Positions 17,542-24,750 of a stretch of 32,115 nucleotides of DNA are shown piece by piece. The stretch comes from Gammaproteobacteria bacterium (GTDB lineage Bacteria > Pseudomonadota > Gammaproteobacteria > Ga0077554 > Ga007554): NCBI GenBank assembly GCA_016191235.1, contig JACPOZ010000034.1, forward strand, positions 1 through 32,115, read 5' to 3'. The position numbers were made by a program, and so were the translations under genes. The first letter of the stretch is position 1. Each line of letters opens with the position of its first letter. A model generated the notes under the pieces. That model searched no databases, was not told where the DNA came from, and saw only the letters and a program-made list of their open reading frames with translations.

Positions 17542-18075
17542 CTACTGGGCAAACTGGGTTGAATACACCTCACGCAGCAACGCGTCTCGGCTTTGCTCGA
17601 TGCACTCAACCGCTGCCCGCGTCGTCGCCAAACCATAGCGGATCGTAAATTTAATTCCTGGCGGACAATCTCCCTTTTCAAGATCTTCCAGCATCTTGAG
17701 ATTTTTATTATTTTCATCAAGAAATTCTTGCAGAACCTCGGCCAGCCGCTGCGGTGGCAAGAGATGCGCGAAAAACATCAGCACCAGAAATTCCGAACGG
17801 ACTTTTTCCCTTGGGGGGGTAGCTTCCAAGTCGTGGATGAGTTCTTCGCGACCGGCGGGTGTGAGGCTGAACACCTTTTTATCAGGGCGCTTTTCCTGCT
17901 GCTGGCGGTCATAGGACACCTTGCCTTCTGCGGTCAATTTTTCCAGGGCCGGATAGATAGAACCGTACCCCGCTGCAAAAAAATGGCTGAATGCCTCATC
18001 GAAAAGCTTTTTGATGTCATATCCCGTAGCATCGCCCAAACTCAGCGCCCCCAGGCATAGCGTTTTTACGTCCAT
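17542..18075 (-). CDS. PadR-family transcriptional regulator
   Basis: A 177-residue regulator with the PadR winged-helix domain at 1-80 (LGALSLGDATGYDIKKLFDEAFSHF, then GYGSIYPALEKLTAEGKV) and a C-terminal helical dimerisation arm. PadR proteins usually repress their own operon and open it on binding a small molecule. The start ATG 18075 has GAGGTG upstream. A long AT-rich palindrome lies 18 bases before the start (18093-18143), the expected autoregulatory operator. Downstream genes encode CPBP, DUF4188 and NmrA proteins. Confidence 0.9.
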   Translation of the reverse strand: MDVKTLCLGALSLGDATGYDIKKLFDEAFSHFFAAGYGSIYPALEKLTAEGKVSYDRQQQEKRPDKKVFSLTPAGREELIHDLEATPPREKVRSEFLVLMFFAHLLPPQRLAEVLQEFLDENNKNLKMLEDLEKGDCPPGIKFTIRYGLATTRAAVECIEQSRDALLREVYSTQFAQ

Positions 18076-18092
18076 AACACACCTCGTATCGT

Positions 18093-18143
18093 GACAATAT
18101 ATATCTAATTGATATATATCATATCGAATTGATATATATTGTC
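18093..18143. promoter_or_regulatory. Palindromic PadR operator candidate
   Basis: GACAATATATATC (18093-18105) and GATATATATTGTC (18131-18143) are perfect 13-bp inverted repeats. Between them lies another GATATATATC, and AATTGATATATAT occurs twice, 20 bp apart, so the region can be read as two adjacent dyads two helical turns apart. PadR regulators bind AT-rich dyads of this kind. The site covers the likely PadR promoter on the minus strand. Confidence 0.65.
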
Positions 18144-18164
18144 AAGATATATTCACAACGAAGC

Positions 18165-18203
18165 TTGACGCCACGCCCGTCAACTCCTACTCTTACCTGT
18201 AAG
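18165..18203 (+). promoter_or_regulatory. Promoter and operator candidate for the toxin-antitoxin pair
   Basis: TTGACG at 18165-18170 is followed after 17 bases by TACTCT (18188-18193), a good -35 but weak -10. Overlapping it, CTTACCTGTAAG (18192-18203) has 5-bp inverted arms around CT. The antitoxin could bind this dyad for autoregulation. Confidence 0.4.
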
Positions 18204-18226
18204 ATTCCTACCTTGAGGATGCAACC

Positions 18227-18454
18227 ATGCACATCACCAGCAAAGGCCAGGTTACCATTCCCATTGAAATTCGTAATAAATTAGGTCTATTGCCTGACAC
18301 TGAAGTAGAATTCAGCATTGAAAACAATGCAGTGGTGCTGCGCAAGGCCGGTAAGGCCTCCGTGCGCGGCAAAAGATTGATTCAGGCCATGCGCGGCAAA
18401 GCCACCACACGCATGAGTACGGATGAGATCATGGCGCTGACCCGTGAAAGCTAA
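18227..18454 (+). CDS. AbrB/SpoVT-type antitoxin (VapB-like)
   Basis: A 75-residue protein beginning HITSKGQVTIPIEIRNKLGL, the swapped-hairpin AbrB domain of antitoxins such as MazE/VapB, with EFSIENNAVVLRKA completing the domain at about residue 40. The C-terminal tail (about 45-75) would wrap the toxin. It overlaps the PIN-domain toxin gene by 11 bases. The antitoxin is expected to neutralise the toxin and repress the pair's promoter through the small dyad upstream. Confidence 0.9.
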   Translation: MHITSKGQVTIPIEIRNKLGLLPDTEVEFSIENNAVVLRKAGKASVRGKRLIQAMRGKATTRMSTDEIMALTRES

Positions 18455-18875
18455 GCAACGCGCGGGCAGCGCCCATGAGGTGCTGGTAGACAGCAATATT
18501 ATCCTGGACATCGTGACTCATGACGCACAGTGGTACGACTGGTCCGCCGGTCAATTGGAAACCTTGGCCGAGGATCACATCATGATCATTAACCCGATCG
18601 TCTACAGCGAAGTCTCTATCGGTTTTGACCGGATTGAAGATCTGGATGAGGCGTTGCCCACTGAATTTTTTCGCCGTGAGGATTTACCGTGGGAGGCGGG
18701 CTTTCTGGCGGGCAAATGTTTTATCAAATACCGTAAATCGGGCGGTACGCGCCGCTCACCCTTGCCGGACTTTTACATTGGCGCCCATGCGGCGATACGC
18801 AGCATTCCGCTCATAACACGCGACACGCAGCGTTACAGCAGCTATTTTCCAAAGCTGACGCTGATTTCACCCTAA
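18444..18875 (+). CDS. PIN-domain ribonuclease toxin (VapC-like)
   Basis: A 143-residue PIN-domain protein with the four acidic residues of the metal site at D16 (LVDSNIILD), E56 (YSEV), D109 (LPDFYIGAHA) and D127 (TRDTQRY). VapC toxins cleave tRNA or rRNA. The start is GTG 18444, inside the end of the antitoxin gene, so translation is coupled. All catalytic acids are present and the pair appears functional. It sits between the PadR cassette and the housekeeping run, a typical place for a small mobile stabilisation module. Confidence 0.9.
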   Translation: MKAKQRAGSAHEVLVDSNIILDIVTHDAQWYDWSAGQLETLAEDHIMIINPIVYSEVSIGFDRIEDLDEALPTEFFRREDLPWEAGFLAGKCFIKYRKSGGTRRSPLPDFYIGAHAAIRSIPLITRDTQRYSSYFPKLTLISP

Positions 18876-18896
18876 ATCATAACCAGGCCTTTCATC

Positions 18897-20093
18897 ATGA
18901 CGCTCCCCCCCCTCCGCCTCAAGAAAAACGAAGACCGCCGCCTGCGCGCCGGCCATTTATGGGTATTCAGCAACGAGGTGGACACGGGCAAAACACCACT
19001 CACCGCCTTCGAAGCAGGCCAGTTGATTGAAATCCAGGATTGCCGGGGCGAGGTGATCGGCAACGGTTATGTGAATCCGCATTCGCTGATCTGTGCGCGA
19101 CTGGTCAGCCGTGATCCGGAGCGGGTTTTGAACAAGTCACTGCTGGTGCATCGCCTCAATATGGCGCTATCGCTGCGCGAGGCGCTGTTCGACAAACCTT
19201 ATTATCGCCTGGCGTTTGGCGACAGTGATGGCCTCCCCGGTTTAGTGGTGGACCGCTTTGGCGACGTACTGGTAGCGCAGATCACCACAGCAGGTATGGA
19301 GCAGTGCAAAGATGAGGTCGTGGCGGCATTGGATCAAGCGATCAAACCTTCGTGCATCGTGCTGCGCAACGACACCAGCAGCCGCGCCATGGAAGGGTTG
19401 GACAGCTATGTGGAAACCGTCCTCGGCACCGCCCCTGAGACGGTTACATTGGAGGAAAATGGCGTGCAATTCGTTGCGCCTCTGCTTGCGGGGCAAAAGA
19501 CCGGCTGGTTCTACGATCACCGCCTCAATCGCGCGCGCATGCAGCAGTATGTGCGCGGCAAGCGCGTGCTTGACGTATTCAGCTATATCGGTGGCTGGGG
19601 CGTACAAGCCGCAGCAGCGGGCGCCAGCGAGGTGGCATGTGTCGACAGTTCCGAGGCTGCGCTTGCCGCCGCGCAGCACAATGCCGCACTCAACGGTGTC
19701 GCCGAACGTGTCAAAGGTATGCATGGCGACGCCTTCGAGGTGCTTAAAGCCTTGCGCGCCGAGCGTGAGAAATTCGATGTCGTTATTCTCGACCCGCCCG
19801 CCTTCATCAAGTGCAAGAAGGACATGCGCGCTGGCCTGGAGGCCTATCAGCGCCTCAACCAGCAAGCGATGCAAGTGCTCGGCAAGGATGGCATCATCAT
19901 CTCGGCCTCCTGCTCATTCCACCTGCCGCGCCCTGCCTTGATGGATGCCATGTTACGTGCCTCGCGCCATATCGACCGTAACCTGCAAATTATCGAACAG
20001 GGTCATCAGGGGCCGGATCATCCCGTGCATCCGGCAATCCCCGAGACCAATTACCTCAAGGCGTTTATTGGGCGGGTATTGCCGAGCGCGTGA
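18897..20093 (+). CDS. rlmI: 23S rRNA (cytosine-5) methyltransferase, RlmI family
   Basis: A 398-residue class I SAM-dependent methyltransferase with an N-terminal PUA-like RNA-binding domain (about 1-75: [21 protein letters not shown]), an EEHD-type middle domain, and a C-terminal Rossmann domain. Motif I is [18 protein letters not shown], motif IV is LDPPAFIK at about 298-305, and the catalytic cysteine lies in SASCSF (about 339). E. coli RlmI methylates C1962 of 23S rRNA. The start ATG 18897 lies 21 bases after the toxin stop. It leads the lgt-thyA-folA run. Confidence 0.9.
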   Translation: MTLPPLRLKKNEDRRLRAGHLWVFSNEVDTGKTPLTAFEAGQLIEIQDCRGEVIGNGYVNPHSLICARLVSRDPERVLNKSLLVHRLNMALSLREALFDKPYYRLAFGDSDGLPGLVVDRFGDVLVAQITTAGMEQCKDEVVAALDQAIKPSCIVLRNDTSSRAMEGLDSYVETVLGTAPETVTLEENGVQFVAPLLAGQKTGWFYDHRLNRARMQQYVRGKRVLDVFSYIGGWGVQAAAAGASEVACVDSSEAALAAAQHNAALNGVAERVKGMHGDAFEVLKALRAEREKFDVVILDPPAFIKCKKDMRAGLEAYQRLNQQAMQVLGKDGIIISASCSFHLPRPALMDAMLRASRHIDRNLQIIEQGHQGPDHPVHPAIPETNYLKAFIGRVLPSA

Positions 20094-20131
20094 AGAGGAT
20101 CAGTGGCGGTCAACTACTGTCCCCAGAATGG

Positions 20132-20137
20132 TATACT
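20132..20137 (+). promoter_or_regulatory. Possible -10 box immediately before lgt
   Basis: TATACT ends eight bases before the ATG of lgt. If used, transcription would begin at or next to the start codon, giving a nearly leaderless message; no Shine-Dalgarno sequence is seen before this ATG. No convincing -35 is visible, so the box may be coincidental. Confidence 0.25.
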
Positions 20138-20145
20138 TGCCCACT

Positions 20146-20949
20146 ATGCTAACGTATCCAAACATCGACCCCGTCGCCATCAGCCTCGGCCCGCTCAAGG
20201 TCCACTGGTATGGCCTGATGTACCTGCTGGGTTTCGGCGCGGCCTGGTGGCTGGGCCGGTTGCGCGCCAGCCGCCCCGGCTCGGGATGGACTGCCGAACA
20301 GGTCAGCGATATGGTGTTTTATGGGGCGCTGGGCGCAGTGCTGGGCGGGCGTATCGGCTATATCCTGTTTTATGACCTGCCCGTCTATCTTGATGCCCCG
20401 CTGAAAATGCTCAAGGTGTGGGAAGGCGGCATGTCGTTTCACGGCGGCATGCTGGGCGTGTTCGTGGCGATGTGGCTATTGGGCCGCAAAACCGGCAAAA
20501 CCTTTTTCCAGGTGACCGACTTTCTCGCCCCACTGGTACCCATCGGCCTGGGCGCGGGACGCATCGGCAACTTCATCAACGGCGAGCTGTGGGGCAAGGT
20601 CAGCGATGCGCCGTGGGCCATGGTCTTCCCCCTTGGCGGGCCGCTGCCGCGCCATCCTTCCCAGCTTTATCAGGCCTTCCTCGAAGGCATAGTGCTCTTC
20701 CTGATTTTATGGTTTTTCTCGCGAAAACCCCGCCCGGCAATGGCCGTCTCCGGCATGTTTCTGGTCTTTTACGGCCTGTTCCGCTTTGTAGCGGAATTCG
20801 TGCGCGAACCCGACGCGCAACTGGGCTACCTCGCCTTCGGCTGGTTGACGATGGGGCAAGTGCTATCCACCCCCATGATTCTAGGCGGCATCGGCCTGCT
20901 GTGGTGGGCCTATACAAAAAACCTGAAACTTCAAAGCAAGGGCTTGTGA
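20146..20949 (+). CDS. lgt: Prolipoprotein diacylglyceryl transferase
   Basis: The inner-membrane enzyme that moves diacylglyceryl from phosphatidylglycerol to the lipobox cysteine of prolipoproteins. The 267 residues include seven hydrophobic segments, the MSFHGG motif (H99) and the Lgt signature [15 protein letters not shown] (136-150) with the essential arginine R139. The start is ATG 20146 ([13 protein letters not shown]); an in-frame ATG at 20128 is an alternative. thyA begins one base after the stop codon. The order lgt-thyA-folA is characteristic of many gammaproteobacteria. Its substrate range here would include the LysM lipoprotein at 7305. Confidence 0.95.
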   Translation: MLTYPNIDPVAISLGPLKVHWYGLMYLLGFGAAWWLGRLRASRPGSGWTAEQVSDMVFYGALGAVLGGRIGYILFYDLPVYLDAPLKMLKVWEGGMSFHGGMLGVFVAMWLLGRKTGKTFFQVTDFLAPLVPIGLGAGRIGNFINGELWGKVSDAPWAMVFPLGGPLPRHPSQLYQAFLEGIVLFLILWFFSRKPRPAMAVSGMFLVFYGLFRFVAEFVREPDAQLGYLAFGWLTMGQVLSTPMILGGIGLLWWAYTKNLKLQSKGL

Positions 20950-20950
20950 C

Positions 20951-21745
20951 ATGCGGCAATATCTGGACCTCATGCGCCATGTAAAAACACACGGCGTGCG
21001 CAAGGAAGACCGCACCGGCACCGGCACGCTGAGCGTATTCGGCCATCAGATGCGCTTCGACCTGCGCCACGACTTCCCGGTGGTAACCACCAAGAAACTC
21101 CACCTGAAATCCATCATCCACGAACTGCTGTGGTTTCTGCGCGGCGAGACCAACATCCACTATCTCAAAGAAAATGGTGTGAGCATCTGGAATGAGTGGG
21201 CTGACGAAAACGGCGAGCTAGGCCCCATCTACGGCTATCAATGGCGCTCCTGGCCCACGCCCGATGGCCGCCATATCGACCAGATCAGTCAGGTCATCGA
21301 ACAGATCAAAACCAAACCGGATTCGCGCCGCCTCATCGTCAGCGCCTGGAACGTGGGCGAGATCGACAACATGGCCCTGCCGCCCTGCCATGCCTTTTTC
21401 CAGTTTTACGTCGCCGATGGCCGCTTGTCGTGCCAGCTTTATCAGCGCAGCGCCGATATCTTTTTGGGCGTGCCGTTCAATATCGCCTCCTATGCCCTGC
21501 TCACCCTGATGGTTGCACAGGTCACCGGCTTGCAGCCCGGCGAATTCATTTGGACGGGCGGGGACTGCCATCTCTACTCGAACCACCTCGAACAGGTGGA
21601 TCTGCAACTCGCACGCGAACCCTATCCCCTGCCGCAGATGAAGCTCAATCCCGAGGTCACCTCGATCTTCGATTTCAAGTATGAGGATTTTGAGCTGACG
21701 GGCTACCAGTCACATCCCGCCATCAAGGCGCCGGTAGCTGTTTGA
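20951..21745 (+). CDS. thyA: Thymidylate synthase
   Basis: Makes dTMP from dUMP using 5,10-methylene-tetrahydrofolate, leaving dihydrofolate, which the next gene's product reduces. The 264 residues equal the length of E. coli ThyA. The nucleophile is C146 in [11 protein letters not shown], with RTGTGT near 21-26 and [19 protein letters not shown] following. ATG 20951 overlaps the end of the lgt message with AAGGG upstream. It is coupled to lgt and followed by folA four bases later. Confidence 0.97.
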   Translation: MRQYLDLMRHVKTHGVRKEDRTGTGTLSVFGHQMRFDLRHDFPVVTTKKLHLKSIIHELLWFLRGETNIHYLKENGVSIWNEWADENGELGPIYGYQWRSWPTPDGRHIDQISQVIEQIKTKPDSRRLIVSAWNVGEIDNMALPPCHAFFQFYVADGRLSCQLYQRSADIFLGVPFNIASYALLTLMVAQVTGLQPGEFIWTGGDCHLYSNHLEQVDLQLAREPYPLPQMKLNPEVTSIFDFKYEDFELTGYQSHPAIKAPVAV

Positions 21746-21749
21746 GCCA

Positions 21750-22247
21750 ATGATCATTTCTCTCATCGCCGCAATGGGCAACAACCGTGTCATCGGCATC
21801 AACAACACCCTGCCGTGGCGCCTGCCCGCCGACCTGAAACATTTCAAGAAAATCACGATGGGCAAGCCGATTCTCATGGGCCGCAAGACCTATGAGTCCA
21901 TCGGCAAACCTCTGCCGGGACGCACCAACATCATCATCACCAATGACCGCGATTATCAGGCACCGGGCTGCATCGTCACCCACACCGTCGACGAAGCCCT
22001 CGCCGCCGCGACGAACAGCGAGGAAATCATGGTGATCGGCGGCGCGTCATTCTATGAGCAACTGCTGCCACGGGCGCAACGGTTCTACCTAACACTGATT
22101 CATGAAGATTTTGCCGGAGACGCCTGGTTTCCGGCGTTCGACCACGCCGAGTGGCGCGAAGTCGAACATACCGATTGCGAACCGGATCAGATAAACCCCT
22201 ATCATTACAGTTTTGTGGTGCTGGAAAGAAAGCGCACAGTCCGATAG
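21750..22247 (+). CDS. folA: Dihydrofolate reductase
   Basis: Reduces dihydrofolate to tetrahydrofolate with NADPH, recycling the product of thymidylate synthase encoded just upstream. The 165 residues carry GINNTLPWRLPADLKHFK with the catalytic acid D28, MGRKTYESIG, and IGGASFYEQLLP near 105-116. The start lies four bases after thyA, within one operon. Length and motifs are normal. Confidence 0.96.
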   Translation: MIISLIAAMGNNRVIGINNTLPWRLPADLKHFKKITMGKPILMGRKTYESIGKPLPGRTNIIITNDRDYQAPGCIVTHTVDEALAAATNSEEIMVIGGASFYEQLLPRAQRFYLTLIHEDFAGDAWFPAFDHAEWREVEHTDCEPDQINPYHYSFVVLERKRTVR

Positions 22248-22275
22248 GAACAGAAAAACATCCAGGAAAACATCC

Positions 22276-23427
22276 ATGAAACGGCGGCTGACAGGTTTTC
22301 TGCTGTTGCTATGCGCCTCCGCCACACTCGCCGCGCGGGGACACGCAGGAACGGCCGCCGCGCCGTTACCCTCGGAATCCCACGCAGCGGTGTTTATGTA
22401 CAATCATTTCGGTGTATCGAAGTACCCCGACACCAACGTGCGCCTGGAGCAATTCGATGCGCACCTGGATTATCTGGCGCAGGCCGGGTATCAGGTGTGG
22501 CCGCTGGAGCGCATTGTCGAGCATCTGCGCACCGCCAAGCCTATCCCCAACAAGACAGTGGCCATCACCATCGACGATGGCCCCATCTCCACCTACACGC
22601 AGGCCTATCCGCGCCTGCGCAAGCGTGGCTGGCCGTTCACCGTATTCATCTATACCGATGCGATAGATCAGCGCTTACCCGCCTACATCAGCTGGGATCA
22701 AATGCGCGAAATGCAAAAACACGGCGGCAGTTTCGCTAATCAATCGACCCGGCATGACCACATGATCCGCACACGCAAGGGAGAAACCAGGATGGATTGG
22801 GAGGCGCGGATGCGCGCGGATATCACTCATGCGCAACAACGCATCGAAAAAGAGCTAGGTACGGCACCGATGCTCTTTTCCTATCCCTATGGCGAGTACA
22901 ACACGGCCCTTGCAGAGATCGTCAAGGGTCTCGGCTATGCGGGTATCGGGGAACAGTCAGGGCCGGTGGGCGTGTATTCCGATCTGCGCGTGCTGCCGCG
23001 CTATCCGGTCTCCGAGACCCATGCAGGCATCGAGGAATTCCGCACCAAAGCTGCGAGCCTGGCATTGCCGGTAAGCGAGGTGGAACCGTGGGATCCGGTA
23101 CTAGGCGCGGATAGCCGGCCCCGTATGGTGGCGACGCTCGCGCAAAGCGATGCGCGCCTGGAGAAACTTGCCTGTTTTGTCAGTGGGCAGGGCGAGACGA
23201 AGATAGAATGGATAGATAAAGAGGCGCGGCGCTTTGCGGTACGCGCGGCACGCCCGTTAGGCGCGGGACGGAGCCGCTACAACTGCTCGGCGCCGGCCAG
23301 AGAACCTGGCCGGCACTACTGGTTCAGCCATCTTTGGATTGGCGACGCTTCCCTGAAGCAGCCACCAGTTCAGCGGCATCAGCCAGTTTCAGATCAGGGC
23401 GCAGATCAACGTGGCGCAATAAAGTAG
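22276..23427 (+). CDS. Exported polysaccharide deacetylase family protein
   Basis: A 383-residue exported NodB-homology protein. The signal peptide covers about 1-24. The NodB domain has TIDDGP at 98-103 (metal-binding D101) and NQSTRHDH at 155-162 (H160), then FSYPYGEYN. The second half is a small beta domain. Such enzymes remove N-acetyl groups from cell-surface or exported polysaccharides. ATG 22276 has AGGAAAACATCC upstream. The C-terminal 35 residues (GDASLKQ to the end) are coded in DNA that also encodes, on the other strand, the end of the glucosaminidase, so the native stop may have been lost after YWFSHLWI. Confidence 0.88.
   Translation: MKRRLTGFLLLLCASATLAARGHAGTAAAPLPSESHAAVFMYNHFGVSKYPDTNVRLEQFDAHLDYLAQAGYQVWPLERIVEHLRTAKPIPNKTVAITIDDGPISTYTQAYPRLRKRGWPFTVFIYTDAIDQRLPAYISWDQMREMQKHGGSFANQSTRHDHMIRTRKGETRMDWEARMRADITHAQQRIEKELGTAPMLFSYPYGEYNTALAEIVKGLGYAGIGEQSGPVGVYSDLRVLPRYPVSETHAGIEEFRTKAASLALPVSEVEPWDPVLGADSRPRMVATLAQSDARLEKLACFVSGQGETKIEWIDKEARRFAVRAARPLGAGRSRYNCSAPAREPGRHYWFSHLWIGDASLKQPPVQRHQPVSDQGADQRGAIK
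23292..23314. terminator. GC-rich hairpin inside the convergent gene overlap
   Basis: GCCGGCCAG (23292-23300) and CTGGCCGGC (23306-23314) are perfect 9-bp inverted arms with a five-base loop. The hairpin lies 10 bases beyond the glucosaminidase stop codon on the minus strand, where a terminator is expected, but inside the deacetylase reading frame on the plus strand. No T-tract follows on either side. Confidence 0.5.
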
Positions 23428-24376
23428 TTAGCCGGTTGTTGCGGATAATGGTGCGGATATCATCGATATAGTCCTGCCCACGCACCGAATAACTCATGAG
23501 CCCCGCCGCGAGCGGCATCGGGTCGAGGAATGAAGCGGTAACCCGCATGCGCTCACGCAAACGCCACAGCTCGCTGTAAACGCGGCTGGTGTTGAGATTG
23601 CTCACGTAGGCACGCACCGACTCTCTCACTGTGGGAAAGGTACGCATCGCGTGGGTCAGCCCTTCCGGGCGCGCCATCGGCACCATGCCCTTGCTTGCAT
23701 TCGAGGTGACATGGCCGAACAGGTTATTCCCCTGCTGCGCGAAGCGCGACATGCCCCAGCCGCTTTCGCTGGCGGCCTGGGCCAGCGCCAGCGAGGTTGG
23801 CACGACATCGAGCCGTTGCAGAAGCTGATCGCGCACTGCTTTGTGTTCAAGCGAACCGCGGATACGGTAACGCGTCAGACGCTCGTCCAGCCATTCCCGC
23901 CGGGGTGTGCCGGCCTCGGGTACGCCATTCTCCAGCAGGTGCAGGGCGTAATCGCGCTCCTGGCGGATGTGATCGTTTTCCGCCAGCACAATCGGCAAAA
24001 GGGCACGGAAGAAAAGCGATTTTCTGTGGCGTGAATCGCTGATACGATCCAAGTCGGCGGGAAACGCCTCAACGGCAATGCGCGGCACGGTCTTGCCCGC
24101 CTGGGGTGGCCAGGTGTAATCGAGCGAATCGAACAGGCGATCCAGCTCAGCGGCGCTGGAAACCTTGACCTTCTGCAACTCAATCCGTGATGGCTGGGCC
24201 ATCTGGGGAGCTACTGCTGCGGCTGATCCAGCAGGCTGGGTGGCCTGGACAGGATATTTAGCGCCAGAATCATTCCACTGTGAGAGCCAGATCGCAGTTG
24301 CGATCAGCATGGCTGCTGTAATGGCCGGAAAAAACATTGAACCAGTGCTGAAAAACGGACGAGTATCCCGCTTCAT
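23324..24376 (-). CDS. Bax-like glucosaminidase-domain protein
   Basis: A 350-residue protein with an N-terminal membrane anchor or signal (about 12-33) and a C-terminal glucosaminidase (GH73-like) domain. The motif AASESGWGMSRFAQQGNNLFG carries the catalytic glutamate E204, followed by VRAYVSNLNT and YVRGQDYIDDI-like sequence, as in E. coli Bax and FlgJ-type enzymes. It would cleave peptidoglycan glycan strands at the envelope. ATG 24376 has GAGAGG seven bases upstream. A leader of about 200 bases with several hairpins precedes it. Its 3' end overlaps the convergent deacetylase gene by 104 bases. Confidence 0.88.
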   Translation of the reverse strand: MKRDTRPFFSTGSMFFPAITAAMLIATAIWLSQWNDSGAKYPVQATQPAGSAAAVAPQMAQPSRIELQKVKVSSAAELDRLFDSLDYTWPPQAGKTVPRIAVEAFPADLDRISDSRHRKSLFFRALLPIVLAENDHIRQERDYALHLLENGVPEAGTPRREWLDERLTRYRIRGSLEHKAVRDQLLQRLDVVPTSLALAQAASESGWGMSRFAQQGNNLFGHVTSNASKGMVPMARPEGLTHAMRTFPTVRESVRAYVSNLNTSRVYSELWRLRERMRVTASFLDPMPLAAGLMSYSVRGQDYIDDIRTIIRNNRLTTLLRHVDLRPDLKLADAAELVAASGKRRQSKDG

Positions 24377-24590
24377 ACTGTTTACCTCTCAAAAAACCCT
24401 TCGGATGCGGTATAGGGTGTACCGCTAAAAAATCGTGTGCAAAAACACATCGACTTTCGGAGAAAAGACCAAATCGCGTTTTGTCTTTTCGTTCTGAAAA
24501 ACCTTAACTATGTGGCTTCTCAGAGGTTCCCCGGATAAAACCATATCAAACCTATGGGGCCTCCTTGCAGGCTATAGGGACGTATTGTAC
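24377..24590 (-). promoter_or_regulatory. Structured leader of the glucosaminidase gene
   Basis: A TACAAT box (24584-24589) could start transcription near 24,577, giving a leader of about 200 bases. In transcript order it contains a hairpin with arms 24578-24574/24555-24551 enclosing 24572-24569/24562-24559. Next comes a GGGGAACCTCTGAG stretch (about 24532-24519), then a perfect 8-bp hairpin (24490-24483 with 24469-24462). A small TGTG/CACA hairpin is followed by ATTTTTT, and a 6-bp hairpin (24425-24420 with 24412-24407) is followed, 10 bases on, by TTTTTT just before the ribosome site. Two U-tracts after hairpins suggest attenuation. I recognise no known riboswitch class. The remaining gap, 24591-24750, holds two TGACGC repeats (24637, 24651), a 5-bp hairpin at 24651-24668, and no gene. 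Confidence 0.4.
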
Positions 24591-24750
24591 CGGAAAAGGG
24601 GAGCGACGGGAACCCCGGCGCCCGGAAAGGGGCAGGTGACGCATCATAACTGACGCAAACTTCCGTCAATTTCGGCTATTTTACATCATTTGCAGTGATC
24701 TTCCTCTAAACAGATAGGCGACGCTGAATCCATGAAAAGGCCCAAACGGA

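Noticed and set aside
18093-18143. A CRISPR-like or iteron array
   Set aside because: Only two imperfect repeat units in AT-rich dyad form right before a regulator gene; an operator explains them better.
19242-19874. A 210-codon frame antisense to rlmI
   Set aside because: Shadow of a conserved gene on the other strand; no ribosome site or family pattern.
24377-24590. Identification as 6S RNA or a c-di-GMP riboswitch
   Set aside because: A CTCTGAGAAGCC-like stretch recalls part of 6S RNA, but the length and the overall fold do not match, and the conserved GEMM core is absent.
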